DNA of 64,000 nucleotides from Metaphire vulgaris (GCA_018105865.1 CM030851.1:8731328-8795327); one strand, 5' to 3'. Positions 12,026 to 23,576 are shown, counted from the first letter of the stretch. Translations and numbers: made by a program. The notes: generated by a model not told the origin, from the letters alone.

Positions 12026-13489
12026 GCATCTACACGGTTTAAGTTTTGCTGTCGTCCTATCAAAGGCTTTAAAATTAAAAAGCATTGTCTCATTACATTA
12101 GCATATTGACAATATAATTGGTGCATTCATAAAGAAGTCATAGCCATGCTATAGTGGGGGTAGCAGAGTATAAAGTGGCTATTAACTGCCTAGTTCTATA
12201 GAAAAATATTGTCAGCACTCTTTATATAATTTACAGTTATAGCTACAGGTAATTAACTAACTAACCTTTCAAACTGTACTTTGTGGACCTTTATGTAAAT
12301 GTGAATGCTTGTGCTTTTTAAAGTTATTTTACACTTAGGTTTCTGTCTGGTTCTTCAATGCTTTTGTCTGTTTTGATGTTTTGATATTTTGAGGTTTTCT
12401 AATATCGTGGTTTGTTTATGTCTGACATCTCAGTGGTGTAGTTGGGAAGTTTGGCTAGTGCCTAAGACCAGGCACTTACTATGGTACTGCTTTTGAAAGT
12501 GTGACATAAATTCACTTTGTGTAGGCTGTTCCACGAACAAAAGCGCGTCCAATCATGGTTTAGTCAGGTAAAAAGCCAAGGCATCACAGGATCTCTAATC
12601 TCAAGCGTAACTGTCAGAAAACTGCTCAGTCTTCCAGAAAGGCACGGGAAAGCAAAAATTCTAAAGCATTGTTGTTGTAAGTTGAACAACTATGAAAAGC
12701 ACCGATGACTTCTGTTTGCTTATCACCATTTTTAATGTTTTGTTACCGCAAAATGGTTGTCCTACCCAAAGTACTTCGAATCTCTTATGGTTGAAAGTCA
12801 ATAAACCCAAAAAACATGAACCATATAAAAGTTAACTGGCATAAACAAGCAAAGACAAAGCTTTGTTGCATATCTATGCATCTCCATCCCTATGTTTGAC
12901 ATAAAAACACCATATTGTAGTGATGCTTGCCTAATCTCGAGGCCAGACTGCTTTTTCTATTACATCTAGAAATATTATTCGAAGCTATGCTTCACTTGCT
13001 ATGAGAGCAATGTGGCTAGCTGTTATCTCAGCCACTTACCGTGAGTTTAACGTAGCACAGCAGATGCATTTGTATAGCACTCGTATAGCACTTCTTCTGT
13101 ATGAGCACTCAGAAGTGCTCAAGCACTGGTAGATGGTAGATCCTTTTCATTTTTCATCAGATGAGATTTGTGTGCGTTTATTATGGGCAAATAGAGAATT
13201 GCAAGTTTTACCTAATCATTTCGTTAAAAATTCCATAGTAGTAAATCAACAGTAGCTCAGGGCCCATAGGCATAAACATCTATAAGAATTAGAACATCCT
13301 TCGAATATCTTTGTCATCAACGAGTTTCCTCTTAAGATGCGACCAACTCATTAATGTTGTAATCTTTTATTATTTCCGCAAGAATCCATGTCATAGCCAT
13401 TCGACTTTGAAAGTTTGGCATTTTTACACAACAGTATTAATAATTATTGAAACTGCTCTTTTAGATAGCTTTTCCTCCATAATCGGCGT
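12026..13489. other. Intergenic, with one SINE-like fragment
   Basis: Around 12455-12510 the sequence GGCACTTACTATGGTACTG is the reverse orientation of a repeat seen at 46051-46175 and 29948-30070. No gene was supported elsewhere in this stretch. Confidence 0.4.
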
Positions 13490-13594
13490 TGCTATCTTCC
13501 ACGGATTGATATCTGGAATTGACCTGGTCTTTTGCGGTTTGGATTTGAAGTACCTTTGAGTGATACCCTAGAGTATTAGAAATGGTACTATAAA

Positions 13595-13632
<38 letters not shown>
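13490..13632 (-). repeat. Dispersed repeat with ATT microsatellite tail
   Basis: The segment has an ATCTGGAATTGACCTGGTC-type stretch and ends with AGAAATGGTACTATAAAA before an (ATT)n run. Similar sequence occurs at 32740-32835 before an (ATG)n run and in opposite orientation at 26575-26680 and 29808-29890. It behaves as a short retroposon that ends in a trinucleotide run. Confidence 0.55.
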
Positions 13633-13633
<1 letters not shown>

Positions 13634-13904
13634 GGGCGGGAAGCTAGCAGAGTGGTAACAATGTTTGATGATGGAGCAGGAGGTTGCGGGTTCGAGTCCC
13701 ACAGGAGCCATGAAGGTCGACTCAGCCTTTTTTGCGGTGGTAAAATGAGGAGCAGTGGTAAAAATCTCTGCGATTAGTCAAACAGGTACGCTATGCGATA
13801 CACTAGCCCCATATCGGTGGCATTGCATTCCTGGCTGAGGGCTATAGCAACGGAGATCAGCGCCGCCTTATGAGTCCATGCGGCTCGGGGAAGGACTTTG
13901 ACTT

Positions 13905-13956
<52 letters not shown>
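13634..13956 (+). mobile_element. Full-length tRNA-derived SINE with ATT tail
   Basis: The head GGGCGGGAAGCTAGCAGAG contains an A-box-like core. The B-box-like GGGTTCGAGTCCC follows. The body contains GGTCGACTCAGCC, GTGGTAAAATGAGGAGCAG and GGCTGAGGGCTATAGCAACG, and ends CGGGGAAGGACTTTGAC before a TTATT-type tail. ATT runs lie on both sides (13597-13632 and about 13911-13956). Copies lie at 37887-38158 and 54381-54640 (both reverse) and 57400. Confidence 0.85.
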
Positions 13957-13957
<1 letters not shown>

Positions 13958-14358
13958 ATAATTGTAGACAGTAATTTAATATTGAGAGGTGCAACTAGGC
14001 TTGCGTCATAGGTATTCAAGCAAGGCTCTTAAAGCTAAGTTGAATGGCTAATTACCTTGGCTTATAGTGTTCATTGCTGATGTCAGCTTTAGCCTACAAG
14101 TTTTATCTAGCTGATCTCACAAGTGGAGTTTGTGAATATGGTATTATTGATATTTTAATATTTTAAATTTCTAAATCTACTGCGACAAAGCGGTTGAAAA
14201 CAAATTTTGAACTTTTATTTTAAAACCTTCAACTGAGATATTCATCTGACGAGTTCATTATGAAAGAAAATGTTCAAAGCATTTGTTTGGAAATTGTATT
14301 TTCTCAGTACTGCCTCACTGATGAAGGAAGCCAAGAATAATTGAAGACACCACACCGG

Positions 14359-14632
14359 CAGGGCCGCCGAGAGGGGGGGCAGGGGGCAATTGCACAGGGG
14401 TCCGGCGGTCTGGGGGGGCCCGGGCCAATGATGAATACGTATAATTAACAATAACATGAATAATAACAGTAAAGTAGAGGGGCCCAGCGAGCAAAAGGGG
14501 CCCGGCATGAAAAGGTTGACAAGCAAAAAAAGGTCATCAGCCAATTTTAAGACGTAAAAGAGGCCGACAAGCAAAAAAAGTCGTCAAGAAATTTATTCTG
14601 CACAGGGGCCCGGAATTTCTCTCGCGGGCCTG
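14359..14632. mobile_element. hAT-like MITE (274 bp) with perfect 8-bp target duplication
   Basis: The ends are CAGGGCCGCCGAGAGG and, on the other strand, CAGGCCCGCGAGAG. Exact CACACCGG octamers flank it at 14351-14358 and 14633-14640. The interior contains two copies of GACAAGCAAAAAAAG (about 14518 and 14566) with GTCATC or GTCGTC after them, a module shared with MITEs that have other ends. Confidence 0.9.
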
Positions 14633-14640
14633 CACACCGG

Positions 14641-15120
14641 TACTCGCATTGTGTACTTATATTGTATGATCAGATGTACAACATCTTCAGGCATTTGCCT
14701 ATATGTATGTGGGTATGTACTCACTGAATGAGTACATATATTTATGGAGGTATATATATATGTATATATATATATGTGGAGGTAATATCATGAATGAAAA
14801 TCAACTCATAATACTCTTGACAAAAGCTGTATAGGTCTGTGATGTTTGCCGTTACTCAATGGCACCAGGTCTATACTAATATAGGGTCTTATTATCAGAA
14901 TCATGTCCAAAGTCTGATCTAAACTCTTATTTCATTGGACGCTTCGGTTCATTCAAGATTTCAGAGATAGTCTGACTCAGGTCTGGGTCTGCTCTAGCCA
15001 TAAATTTCATGCCAGGTAGGCTTAAATGATATATTTCATTCTGACTGTTTAGCTTTTACTTATTTATCTAGCTCATTTTAACCTTTATGATTTTTTGGTT
15101 TAAAAATTTTCATTAATAGT
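14641..15120. other. No gene recognised
   Basis: AT-rich spacer with TATA-rich patches around 14735-14785. No coding or repeat family assigned. Confidence 0.3.
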
Positions 15121-15126
15121 TTTAAA

Positions 15127-15127
<1 letters not shown>

Positions 15128-15173
<46 letters not shown>

Positions 15174-15304
15174 TATCAGTAGTTCATAAAACTAAAACCC
15201 AAAGGTATTAATAATTATTTTATGGTACTCCAGATCCATTCATGAAGGCTGCATCAGAAATCTCTCTCTTCTTCTTCTCCATCTCCCTCTCCCTCTCCCT
15301 CTCC

Positions 15305-15390
<86 letters not shown>
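15128..15390. repeat. AT and CT microsatellites
   Basis: An (AT)n run covers about 15129-15170. A (CT)n run from about 15287 to 15352 continues directly into (AT)n at about 15353-15388. They lie just upstream of a LINE fragment. Confidence 0.9.
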
Positions 15391-15399
15391 GATATATAT

Positions 15400-15925
15400 G
15401 GAGCAGAAATATGGAGCATGAAAGAAGCAGATGAACATAGGCGACTAATGGCCGAAATAACATGCTTATGGAGGATCCTTGGAGTAACTTGGCTGCAAAA
15501 GATAAGAAATGAAAACATTAGACAACATCTCAACCTAAAGGATACAATTATCGACAAAATTAGAAGAAAAAGACTCAACTGGTGTGGACTTGTCAACAGA
15601 ATGGATGAAAGGAGACTACGATACACTGATCTTCCGGACTGACCTGGCTGTAATTCTATTTGGATTTGGTATGCCATTGGCTGACGCCCTGGGCATTATG
15701 ATAGTGGCGCCATAGAAGTTTATTGATTGATTGAAATAAAAGGAAATAAAAGAAGAAGAAGACCCAGGTAAAAGTGGATGGACATCATCAGAAAAGATAT
15801 GAACATGAAAGGAATTTCAATCATAGAAGGAAGAATTAACAGAAGATAGAACTTCTTGGAAACATTTTGTGTATAGCTATTGCCGCTAAAGAGTTAACAG
15901 AGAGCATAAATGATGACGATGATAT

Positions 15926-15930
<5 letters not shown>
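15400..15930 (+). pseudogene. LINE 3' coding remnant interrupted by a short repeat
   Basis: From about 15400 the frame gives IWSMKEADEHRRL, then CLWRILGVTW and DKIRRKRLNWCG, matching the region after the reverse transcriptase domain in RTE/Jockey-type ORF2 proteins. At about 15638-15735 a different repeat with an ATTG tail is inserted. The LINE seems to resume near 15765 (GKSGWTSSEKI-like, degraded) and ends in ATGATG/GACGATG near 15910, followed by a TA run. Confidence 0.65.
15638..15735 (+). repeat. Short dispersed repeat with ATTG tail
   Basis: The segment includes TTTGGATTTGGTATGCCA, then GCTGACGCCCTGGGC and GTGGCGCCATAGAAG, ending in a short (ATTG)n. A clear reverse-orientation copy is at 19978-20065, also bordered by CAAT/ATTG repeats. 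It is probably the 3' end of a SINE or LINE. Confidence 0.65.
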
Positions 15931-15959
<29 letters not shown>

Positions 15960-16159
15960 AATTATAATTATATATATATTGCTATTACATGTTACAGTTA
16001 TTGCTACTGCTTTTTACTGCATATCACTTACTCCGTAAGCTTTGTTGACTTTCATAAAGGATTTAATTTATGTTGTAAATACCCAATTTCAGAAGCATTC
16101 AGAGATAATCTGTTAATAAATGCATCAAATTCCTGTAGGCACTTTGTCATTTAGAAAGT

Positions 16160-16545
16160 AGGAAATGCCAAATGAGTTATGGAAAACCATTAGACAGAAG
16201 CCGAAGAGTGTCGAATAAATGACTTTTGTCCAGGGTAAGATGCTAAATTAGATCGTACTTTAGAATTCACTTATCTTCTTATGGATGGTGAATGATTGTC
16301 ATTTTAAGTTGCAGGGCAGGAGAGGCTCATCTCTGAAGTACCGGTAATTTAGATTATACTCAATGGAAAAAGGAAATTGTTGTCTACAATTATATGGAAT
16401 GGCCATTTGAAAAGGCACATCAAGCAACCATTATCTGTGGTAAATGGCAATTAATAGAATGGAACCATTTGGAGAAATTTCATTAAGACTGCTTTCCCTT
16501 GTAGGACAATCAATCAGACAATCAGAGACTTCGGTCTTCTGAGCT
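16160..16545. other. No gene recognised upstream of the LINE
   Basis: AT-rich spacer. The 5' border of the following LINE cannot be located. The first recognisable LINE coding sequence is at 16550. Confidence 0.3.
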
Positions 16546-16549
16546 GTGT

Positions 16550-17826
16550 TTGCCTATGACGCTCGGAAGATCAGTGTCTGAGCTCACTGAGAGCTATAAC
16601 TCAGTGATCACTGGGATTCTTGATGAACTTGCTCCTATGACTGAGATCAGGATGCGTGATAGGCCTTTCTGTCCGTTTTATGATGAGGAGTGTCGGCAGG
16701 CTCGGCGGGATGCGCGGCGAGCAGAGAGGTTGTTTCGGAGGGCCGTGAGCTCTAATGTGGAGCCGGAGGCCCGGGCTCAATGGAGGGAGGCTCTGGGTCG
16801 GTATAGAAAGTTGGTCAAGGCTAAGGGTAGGGCCTATTGGAGGCAGACCTTTAGTCGGACTGGGTCAGATGGGAGGAGGACATGGCGGGTCCTCAACGCT
16901 ACTGGGAGAAGATCATAATGCCTGTGGTGCTGGCCCGGATTTTAGCGCTGAGGACTTCCACCAGTACATCGAGGAGAAGGTGGCAAGGATATGTGACAGG
17001 ACAGCGAATGCTGGTCCTGCGACTTTCTCTGTGCACGATGGCCCCCATCTGTTAGCTTTCTCCCCCATCCCTTGAGGAAGTTGTTGCCTTGGTTAGGTCT
17101 GCCCCAAACAAGCAATGCCAGGCTAACCCACTTCCCGTTTGGCTATTAAAGGACTCGATCGAGCTGTTGGCCCCTTTCATCAGAATGCTATTATCCGCGT
17201 CTTTGGAGACGTGTGAGTTTCCGTCTTCATGGAAACATGCGACTGTTAGGCCCCATTTGAAACGGCCGGGTCTTGATCCTTTGGAGCCTGCGAGTTACAG
17301 ACCAGTCTCCAATCTGTCGTTTCTATCTAAGCTTCTGGAGAGGGTTGTTAACAGGCAGCTCATAGAGTTTGTAACTGCTAATGGACTCATGCCGCGTGAC
17401 CAGTCAGCGTATCGTCGAGGGCACTCGACTGAATCTGCCATCCTTAAGATTTTCAATGATCTGGTCGATGATGTGTCGAACGGGAGGCTTGCACTTCTAT
17501 GCCTTCTTGACCTCTCGTCGGCATTTGATTCGGTTGATCATCAGGCCCTCATTCACCGGCTTGAGAAATCGTTAGGTGTGGGTGGCTCCTCCTTGCGGTG
17601 GATAGCTAGCTATCTCTCTGACAGATTGCAATCCATAACGTGTGGAGGGAATCTATCTGTAGGGCGGAGTGTTGGGTGTGGGGTCCCTGAAGGGTCGGTA
17701 ATTGGCCCATTACTCTTTATTCTTTACACGGCTGACCTTAGTTCCATTATTTTGGCCTTTGGACTGTCGCCCCACAGCTATCCTGACGACAACTGGATTT
17801 ACCGTCCTGAGGTTGGGCCCTGCTGA
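16550..17826 (+). pseudogene. CR1/L2-like LINE ORF2 fragment with reverse transcriptase, degraded
   Basis: This is the GC-richest coding-like block of the window. 16550-16918 is the region between endonuclease and reverse transcriptase, with an Arg-rich FYDEECRQARRDARRAER stretch. A frame break follows near 16915-17090. From 17089 the reverse transcriptase runs with recognisable blocks: ASYRPVSNLSFLSKLLERVV, the motif A region LLDLSSAFDSVDH, the motif B region GCGVPEGSVIGPLLF, and motif C as YPDD where YADD or FADD is usual. The frame ends at 17826 where the sequence becomes abnormal. The endonuclease domain is missing, and the frame breaks and altered motif C argue against activity. The order of blocks and the microsatellite 3' end downstream fit the CR1/L2 group of the Jockey superfamily. 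Confidence 0.88.
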
Positions 17827-18720
17827 CAACTGGGCCTGCCAACTGGCTGCCATCTCGGGGACATGAGGGTAAATCAGGACATCTGTTGGAAAACTGGACA
17901 TCTTTGGGCCCCCACAAGAGAGATAGAGAGAATGGTGTTGATGAATGGAATGCAACCATTGTCCCCTCAGAGTATTTTGGTTTGCCGGTTTTATGCCTTA
18001 ACATCATAAATGTCTGCAGGAATACAGCTGAAAAATACTCAGTGCTTCTTAATCTTAAGTCCATATAAGCCTGTAGTAACTATAGGTTGTATTTACGATC
18101 AAAGAAACAGCACCTCCTCCCATTAAGAATTTGTACTCAATTTGTAGTCTGTGACTTAATCAGCTAAAAGAAGACAGACCACCCGTGTTTTACAACAACC
18201 CTCATTTATTATTAGGCATAAGTCGAGTTCGAGATGTCCGGGCCCAGATGTCCCATTACCCAGATGTCCCGTTACCCAGATGTCCCGATTATTACCCAGT
18301 TGGCGGGCCCAGTTGTCGATTATTGGGGCCCAATCGGCGTTACCCAGTTGTCCTGACCCGCCCCACAGCTGGACTCCTGACGACACCCCTTTGATTTACT
18401 GCTCCTGCCTCCCAGGTGATGTGGAGGTGCTGCAGGAACGGTTCCTGGGGTGTCTGGCTGCCATCTCGATAGTCGTGGGGCGGAGGAAAATCGATTGGCC
18501 CTTAATGTTGGAAAAACTGAGTTTCTTTGGGTCACCTCCCCCTCGGAGAAGGACGCTAGTGAATCGATAAATGATTTGGGTGATGCAACCATTGTCCCCT
18601 CAGAGTGTGAACATTAGCTGTTTCTGGGGTCCTCTTTGATGGTACTCTGTCATTTTGTCGAGCCGGAACTTAAATGATGTGATCAGGCGATACCACTTTC
18701 AACTGAGAAGAATGGTACAA
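17815..18720 (+). repeat. Two imperfect copies of the LINE post-RT region around a short minisatellite
   Basis: 17762-17970 and 18361-18605 are both derived from the same LINE stretch. Each has a CCCCACAGCT...CCTGACGAC start, GGCTGCCATCTCG, and ATGCAACCATTGTCCCCTC. The first copy is shortened and contains several GGACATCTG-like patches. Between them, 18235-18355 has tandem CCCAGATGTCCCRTTA units and CCAGTTGTC units, roughly the reverse complement of patches in the first copy. The second copy continues through a degenerate LINE frame to about 18720. Confidence 0.6.
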
Positions 18721-19351
18721 GATCAGTCCATCATCTATCTACCTGTATCCGGTGTGGTTCAATCACACACATACACACACACACACACATCGTCGTGATC
18801 CAGGCCTTGGTATAGCTAATATAACAGCTTAAATAGGACTGATTTGCAAATAATAAATAAAATGTGTTGTGGGGTCTCCCGGTCAATAAAACTGGATCAA
18901 CCTGCAGACTAAAATTTGGTTCAATCAGTCGGCGTAGATTGTAAAAAAATCGATATAAAAAGGAAACTGTCGTTTGTACAAAATAAGTGCCTACTTCTAT
19001 CTGACTACCACTTGTGTTTTAAATTTTAATGAATGAATACTTTCATAATCACAATCCAGATATAAAATTCTTACAATGTGAATATAGGATAATAAGACGG
19101 CAAAATCTTCATTAATGATTAAACACACATTCTGCATTGAGTCTCCCTGGTAGGTCTGTTCAAGATTGCACTGGCTGACGTGCAGAGTCTGAAGACATGT
19201 ACTTTTACGCTGCACCTTTATGGTATATTATTTGAGTGCATGATCATTAAAAATACCCGATTTGGAGATTTCAGACAATCGTATCGCAAGACAATCGGTT
19301 GTCTGACAATCGGAACAATCGGTAAAGAAAATGACAATCGGTACAGCTCTA
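18721..19351. other. LINE-interrupting spacer with CA and ACAATCGG repeats
   Basis: A short (CA)n run is at about 18766-18790. Several ACAATCGG units lie at 19275-19345. No gene was recognised. The stretch separates two parts of what was probably one LINE. Confidence 0.5.
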
Positions 19352-19664
19352 GTCCGGAGTATCTCGCTTTTCTAGTAAAGAGACCGCAGTGCAGTGATAG
19401 GAGAGTGTCATTCCATTCAAATCGTAGGGTCAAACTTCAGGTTCCTCCTCCCTCCAAGACTACTAAGTTTGGAGAGAGATCCTTCACACGCGGCAACCCC
19501 ATCTTGTGGAACTCTCTTCCTGATGATGTCACCACGGTTAATACTCCTGAGCACTTCATCAAGAGCTTAAAAACACATCTGTTTGGGTTGGGCTATAGTT
19601 GAGATGTTAAAGTGCTTTTGTTGTGGGCCTCAGCCTTGTTACAGCTCTATAGAAATCGTCCAAG
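19352..19664 (+). pseudogene. LINE ORF2 C-terminus and 3' UTR
   Basis: The frame from 19342 to 19602 ends with RSFTRGNPILWNSLPDDVTT and FIKSLKTHLFGLGYS, the conserved C-terminal end of CR1/L2-type ORF2 proteins. About 60 bases of 3' UTR follow and run straight into a (GAAT)n microsatellite, as is usual for this LINE group. It is probably the missing end of the element starting at 16550. Confidence 0.8.
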
Positions 19665-19977
19665 AATGAATGAATGAATGAATGAATCACTCAATCACTC
19701 AATCAATGAATGAATAAATCAATCAATCACTCAATAAATGAATGAATAAATCAATCCCTCAATGAATGAATCAATGAATCAATCAATGAATCAATGAATA
19801 AATCAGTGAATGAATCAGTGAATGAATCAGTGAATGAATGAATGAATGAATAAGTGAATGAATCAATGAATGAATGAATTAATGAATAATGAATCAATGA
19901 ATGAATCAATCAATCAATCAACCAATCAATCAGTCAATCAATCAACCAATCAATCAATGAATCGATAAATCAATCAG
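19665..19977. repeat. Compound GAAT/CAAT microsatellite joining two retroelements
   Basis: GAATGAAT units dominate on the left, next to the LINE 3' end. CAATCAAT units dominate on the right, next to the reverse-oriented repeat at 19978. The change along the array suggests two tails meeting head-on. Confidence 0.9.
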
Positions 19978-20065
19978 CTTCTAAGACGCCACCGTCATAA
20001 CACCTAGGGCATCAGCTGATGGAGCACTGAATCCAATCCAAATTAGAGCCAGATAGGTGAGTAAG
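19978..20065 (-). repeat. Reverse copy of the ATTG-tailed dispersed repeat
   Basis: The reverse complement contains TTTGGATTGGATTCAG, then GCTGATGCCCTAGG and GTGGCGTCTTAGAAG, matching 15638-15735 in order, with the ATTG tail at its left border on the plus strand. Confidence 0.7.
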
Positions 20066-20671
20066 ATCGGATAATATAATGTGAAGACTAACTGTTTTTC
20101 TACTGCATAGCCTCCCTATCTTGAGACAGAGAATGGTCAATGATTCAGAATTGCTGCAGAATGCACAGAGCAACTTGAAGACCATTCACCACAAATCCTG
20201 GTTAAGTCACTGTAGCTATGTTGCTACAGAGTATAAGGACATTGTACAAAGTAAATGAGGCCTTAAAATCAACCAGCTGTAGGTAGTCTAGCTTAATTAA
20301 TGCACTTTGCCACTAAAGAAAGATCATAATTCACTATAATTCCGTTCAGAAGACCAATTTGTGTAATTCATTGTCTGCTTGAAAACGTCTCTTTTAAGAT
20401 ATGCTGTTTGAATCTGATGTCTGAAGACAGAGCATTACTACATTGTGATATGCCTACTGCATGTTGCTACAAGTTTCCATTGTTGCCATGGGTATCTCGA
20501 TGCCACACTTGACTGTACAGTTTTAGAAACAAATGAATCTGTTTTACAGACATGTCACTTGACAGACTCTGCAGACCAACGTGATTCTATTTATGGCCGG
20601 CTGTATAATCTGTAGATTTTAAAATAAATTCTTGTTGAGTCTTTGATCTGAGTTTAATTGAGTAAAACACA
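20066..20671. other. No gene recognised
   Basis: AT-rich spacer without a recognised coding frame or repeat. Confidence 0.3.
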
Positions 20672-20795
20672 GGTTTAGAGAAAGCAGTGTTAACTACTCT
20701 AGATTAATGGCTTAAGCCACCTACACGCTGCTTGACTAGTCACCGAGATCAGCGCCAGACCCTACTCTCTTCGAGTGCGCGACTGACTTTACCTT
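20672..20795 (+). repeat. SINE 3' fragment
   Basis: The segment has CTACTCTAGATTAATGGC, then GTCACCGAGATCAGCGCC and TCGAGTGCGCGACTGACTTT. It matches the 3' halves of the SINEs at 9563 and 57400/58625, with the tRNA-like head missing. Confidence 0.6.
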
Positions 20796-20921
20796 TTTTT
20801 AATCAAGTCTGTCTACATGAATATTCATAGTGCTCAAATATCAATGGGATATGATTTAAATGTGTTTGATCATAGGAGAACCTTTTTGACAGATGTTTAT
20901 GTTATGTGGTCATAATTAGTA

Positions 20922-21107
20922 CAGTGAAACCTGCTTCATTGCATAGATGCCGTGCAAGCCTTGCTTATGCGATTAACTGGGCTATGCGAATAGCCGGGAC
21001 GTCTGATAATTAATTGTATGCACAAAACACTGTTTCGGATTTTTATGTTGTTATGCGATTATGCGAGTTATGCAATTAAGCGGTATGCGATTAAGTGGGA
21101 TCCACTG
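20922..21107. mobile_element. pogo/Tigger-like MITE, copy 1 (186 bp)
   Basis: The element has ends CAGTGAAACCTGCTTCATTG and, on the other strand, CAGTGGATCCCACTTAATCG, flanked by TA dinucleotides (20920-20921 and 21108-21109). GCTATGCGA/TATGCGATTA-type words recur through the body. A second copy is at 23403-23576. TA duplication and CAGTG ends fit the Tc1/mariner-pogo group. Confidence 0.85.
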
Positions 21108-21114
21108 TAGTGGG

Positions 21115-23400
21115 GTTGTTAATAATTTCTGAAATTCTTGATACTTTGACTGACATACTGTAGGTTTATCAAAAATTTTCTTGTGCTACTTGACTATCAT
21201 AAACCACATGTAGAGCAACTATTTTAAAATATGTGCTGTTAACAACCATGGGTAAGATTTTAGGTAATCACAGCACAGAAATGTAAATATGACTAACAGC
21301 TACAGTCAAATCAGGTGTCACATTCAAATGCCACATTCTTTTGCTCTTGAATAACTTGTTATTCTACGTGATTATTATTATTATTTACCAGACAATTTCT
21401 TCAGTGCAATAGACAAGACTAAGGTCCAAGACAAAAGTGCTTAACAAGTGCAGTCAAACCCTATCTTAAATAAATATGTTTGTAGGTTTTTGCGGAAAGA
21501 TTCAGCGGAGGCTGCCTCGGCCACGACGTCAGGTGACTCGTTCCATAGGATCGGGTTAGCTTTGGAAAAGGACCTATCACCAAACACGGGGGTCTTCTTG
21601 ATTATCTAGATAATGTCAACATCAATCACATTGAAAAGCATCAGATTATTTAAGATTATATTCTTTGTTTGACTCTAAATTCCTTATTAGTCTGGGTTAC
21701 TCTTTTGGTTAACGTGACAATTTTCATCCGTCACCAATAAACACACATGCTGACGTGCAGGCTTAAATCTTTATTTTTTTCACAAGTACTTGGTAAACTG
21801 AACCAGTTCTTATATCTACTCCCTGTGACAGTACTTTATGAAATGTAAGGCATTGTTTTTTTTAATGGACCACATAATATATTGCTGCTTTGCAATATCA
21901 GTGCTAAATGGCTTGGTTCCATTGCACTTATGTGCTTCCATCCTTAGGCTGAAGATTGCCTGGGATGCGTGGATCTTTTTGCGATACAAGAGGCACGAGT
22001 GCTTGGCGAGAAGCAAGAGATTTGTTTCTTAGGAGAAGCGTAAACTTTTTGTTCCAGATAAAGTCTTGACTCATTACCGTTACGATTACGGTATATAAAC
22101 TGTCTTCTTGCTGAGCCTAAACAGAGCGGAACTAGGTCAGTTTACCAGTATACTTGTTCCTGATTGCTGGAGGTCCAAAGGCAACCAGTTATTTGTTCAT
22201 TGGAAAGGGCGAATGCGCTCACTGTGCTGTTATCTGAAATTGCATCAAGTGGATATGTTTCGTCCATCTCAGTTTCATAGTTTTAAAAGACGTTATCTTC
22301 CAGATTGACAACAGGAATTTAGATTGACGTGGAATCCTCTTTACGAGGATTGTTTATTGAATCTCAGTTTGCGTAGCTTGCAATTGCAACTCTGCAATTA
22401 ATAAAAGCGTTACCAACGTTGTGCTCTGTTCGACAGACTTTTGATGTTCAGGTTTTTTCCATGCAATTCTAATTAAATGAATTTTAAAATATTTTAACCG
22501 GCCAAAAAATAATTATTCTCAATATGATGATTGTAATGATTGCAATAATAGCACTAATAGTTCATAATATTTTTTTTAAAATTGCATATGAACCAGCAAA
22601 AACTGCAATTCAGAATATACAATTTATTTTTAAAATTGACGACCTTTTTTAGTAGCACTGTGTCCCATTATGAAACATCTTAACCATTCTTTAGTGTTAT
22701 TACTCATTTTATTGTTAATTACACACATTCATCATCAGTCACCCCTATTGTAATGATTTATAGGCCCTGAACCTAAATTTATTGTAATGATTTATAGTTG
22801 CCTAAATTGTAAAGTTGGCTTATGTCTTCTTATTTGTGATTCGCTCATGTGCACAGCATTCTGGCTACAGTGATTTTAATGTTTGATTAAGTACCTAAGA
22901 ATAAACAGCTACTACGGTACTGTTTCTTTGAATGGTGCTATATCAATTCACGAGAATTTTACTCACTGGTACTCACTTAGTTATATGTGAGTGGCCCAGG
23001 CGTTTTGTTAAATGAAATCGTACCATATCATGCTGAATGCATTTGGTAATGAGTTTCATCTGGTTTGTCCTCAATTGACTCATTTGTTGCCTGCCTGTAA
23101 GGAATAGAAGCTGAAGAAACACAATAATTATGACAAAGAACAACTGACAGGGAGCAAAGGACATCAAATGGCTTGCATCCATTCTATGTGCCCAAGATGA
23201 TTACTGTTGATTGGCAAGCAGCAGATAGAGCAACTATTGCAAACTACACATGATATGCAAGGCGGCAAAAAAAATTAGGATATGTAAGAAGTAAGTATAC
23301 AGAAAGCAAAAGACCAAGGAGGACATTTGACAGATTATTCTGAACAAGTACTGATAAAAGAAGTACCATGGTAGCAGCAAATGGACCCATACTGAACAGA
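21115..23400. other. Intergenic with repeat fragments
   Basis: 21395-21600 has a GTGACTCGTTCCATAGGATCG stretch similar in type to 32230-32300, a dispersed repeat common near 'CGTTCCATA' ends. 22885-22960 is a reverse copy of the repeat at 46051-46175. The open frames at 22108-22308 and 22973-23182 have no recognisable domain. Confidence 0.4.
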
Positions 23401-23402
23401 TA

Positions 23403-23576
23403 CAGTGAAACCTGCTTAATTGCATAGGTGCCGTGCAAGCCTTGCTTATGAGATTAACAGGGCTATGCGAATAACCTGGACATCTGATACACAAAACACT
23501 GGTTCGGGTTTTTATGTTGTTATGCGATTATGCGGGTTATGCAATTAAGAGGTATGCGATTAAATGGGCTCCACTG
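23403..23576. mobile_element. pogo/Tigger-like MITE, copy 2 (174 bp)
   Basis: It is closely similar to 20922-21107 over its length, with TA at 23401-23402 and 23577-23578. A short deletion separates the two copies around their TCTGATA position. Confidence 0.85.

Noticed and set aside
13634..13712. tRNA-like sequence that could be a tRNA gene
   Set aside because: A- and B-box cores are present, but the arms do not pair into a cloverleaf and the block is dispersed with a common non-tRNA body and tail, so it is a SINE head.
15240..15677. Minus-strand frames with long Arg-Glu and Ile-Tyr runs
   Set aside because: They are translations of the CT and AT microsatellites, not proteins.
17710..18064. 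Minus-strand frames over the LINE reverse transcriptase
   Set aside because: They are antisense shadows of the LINE coding strand.
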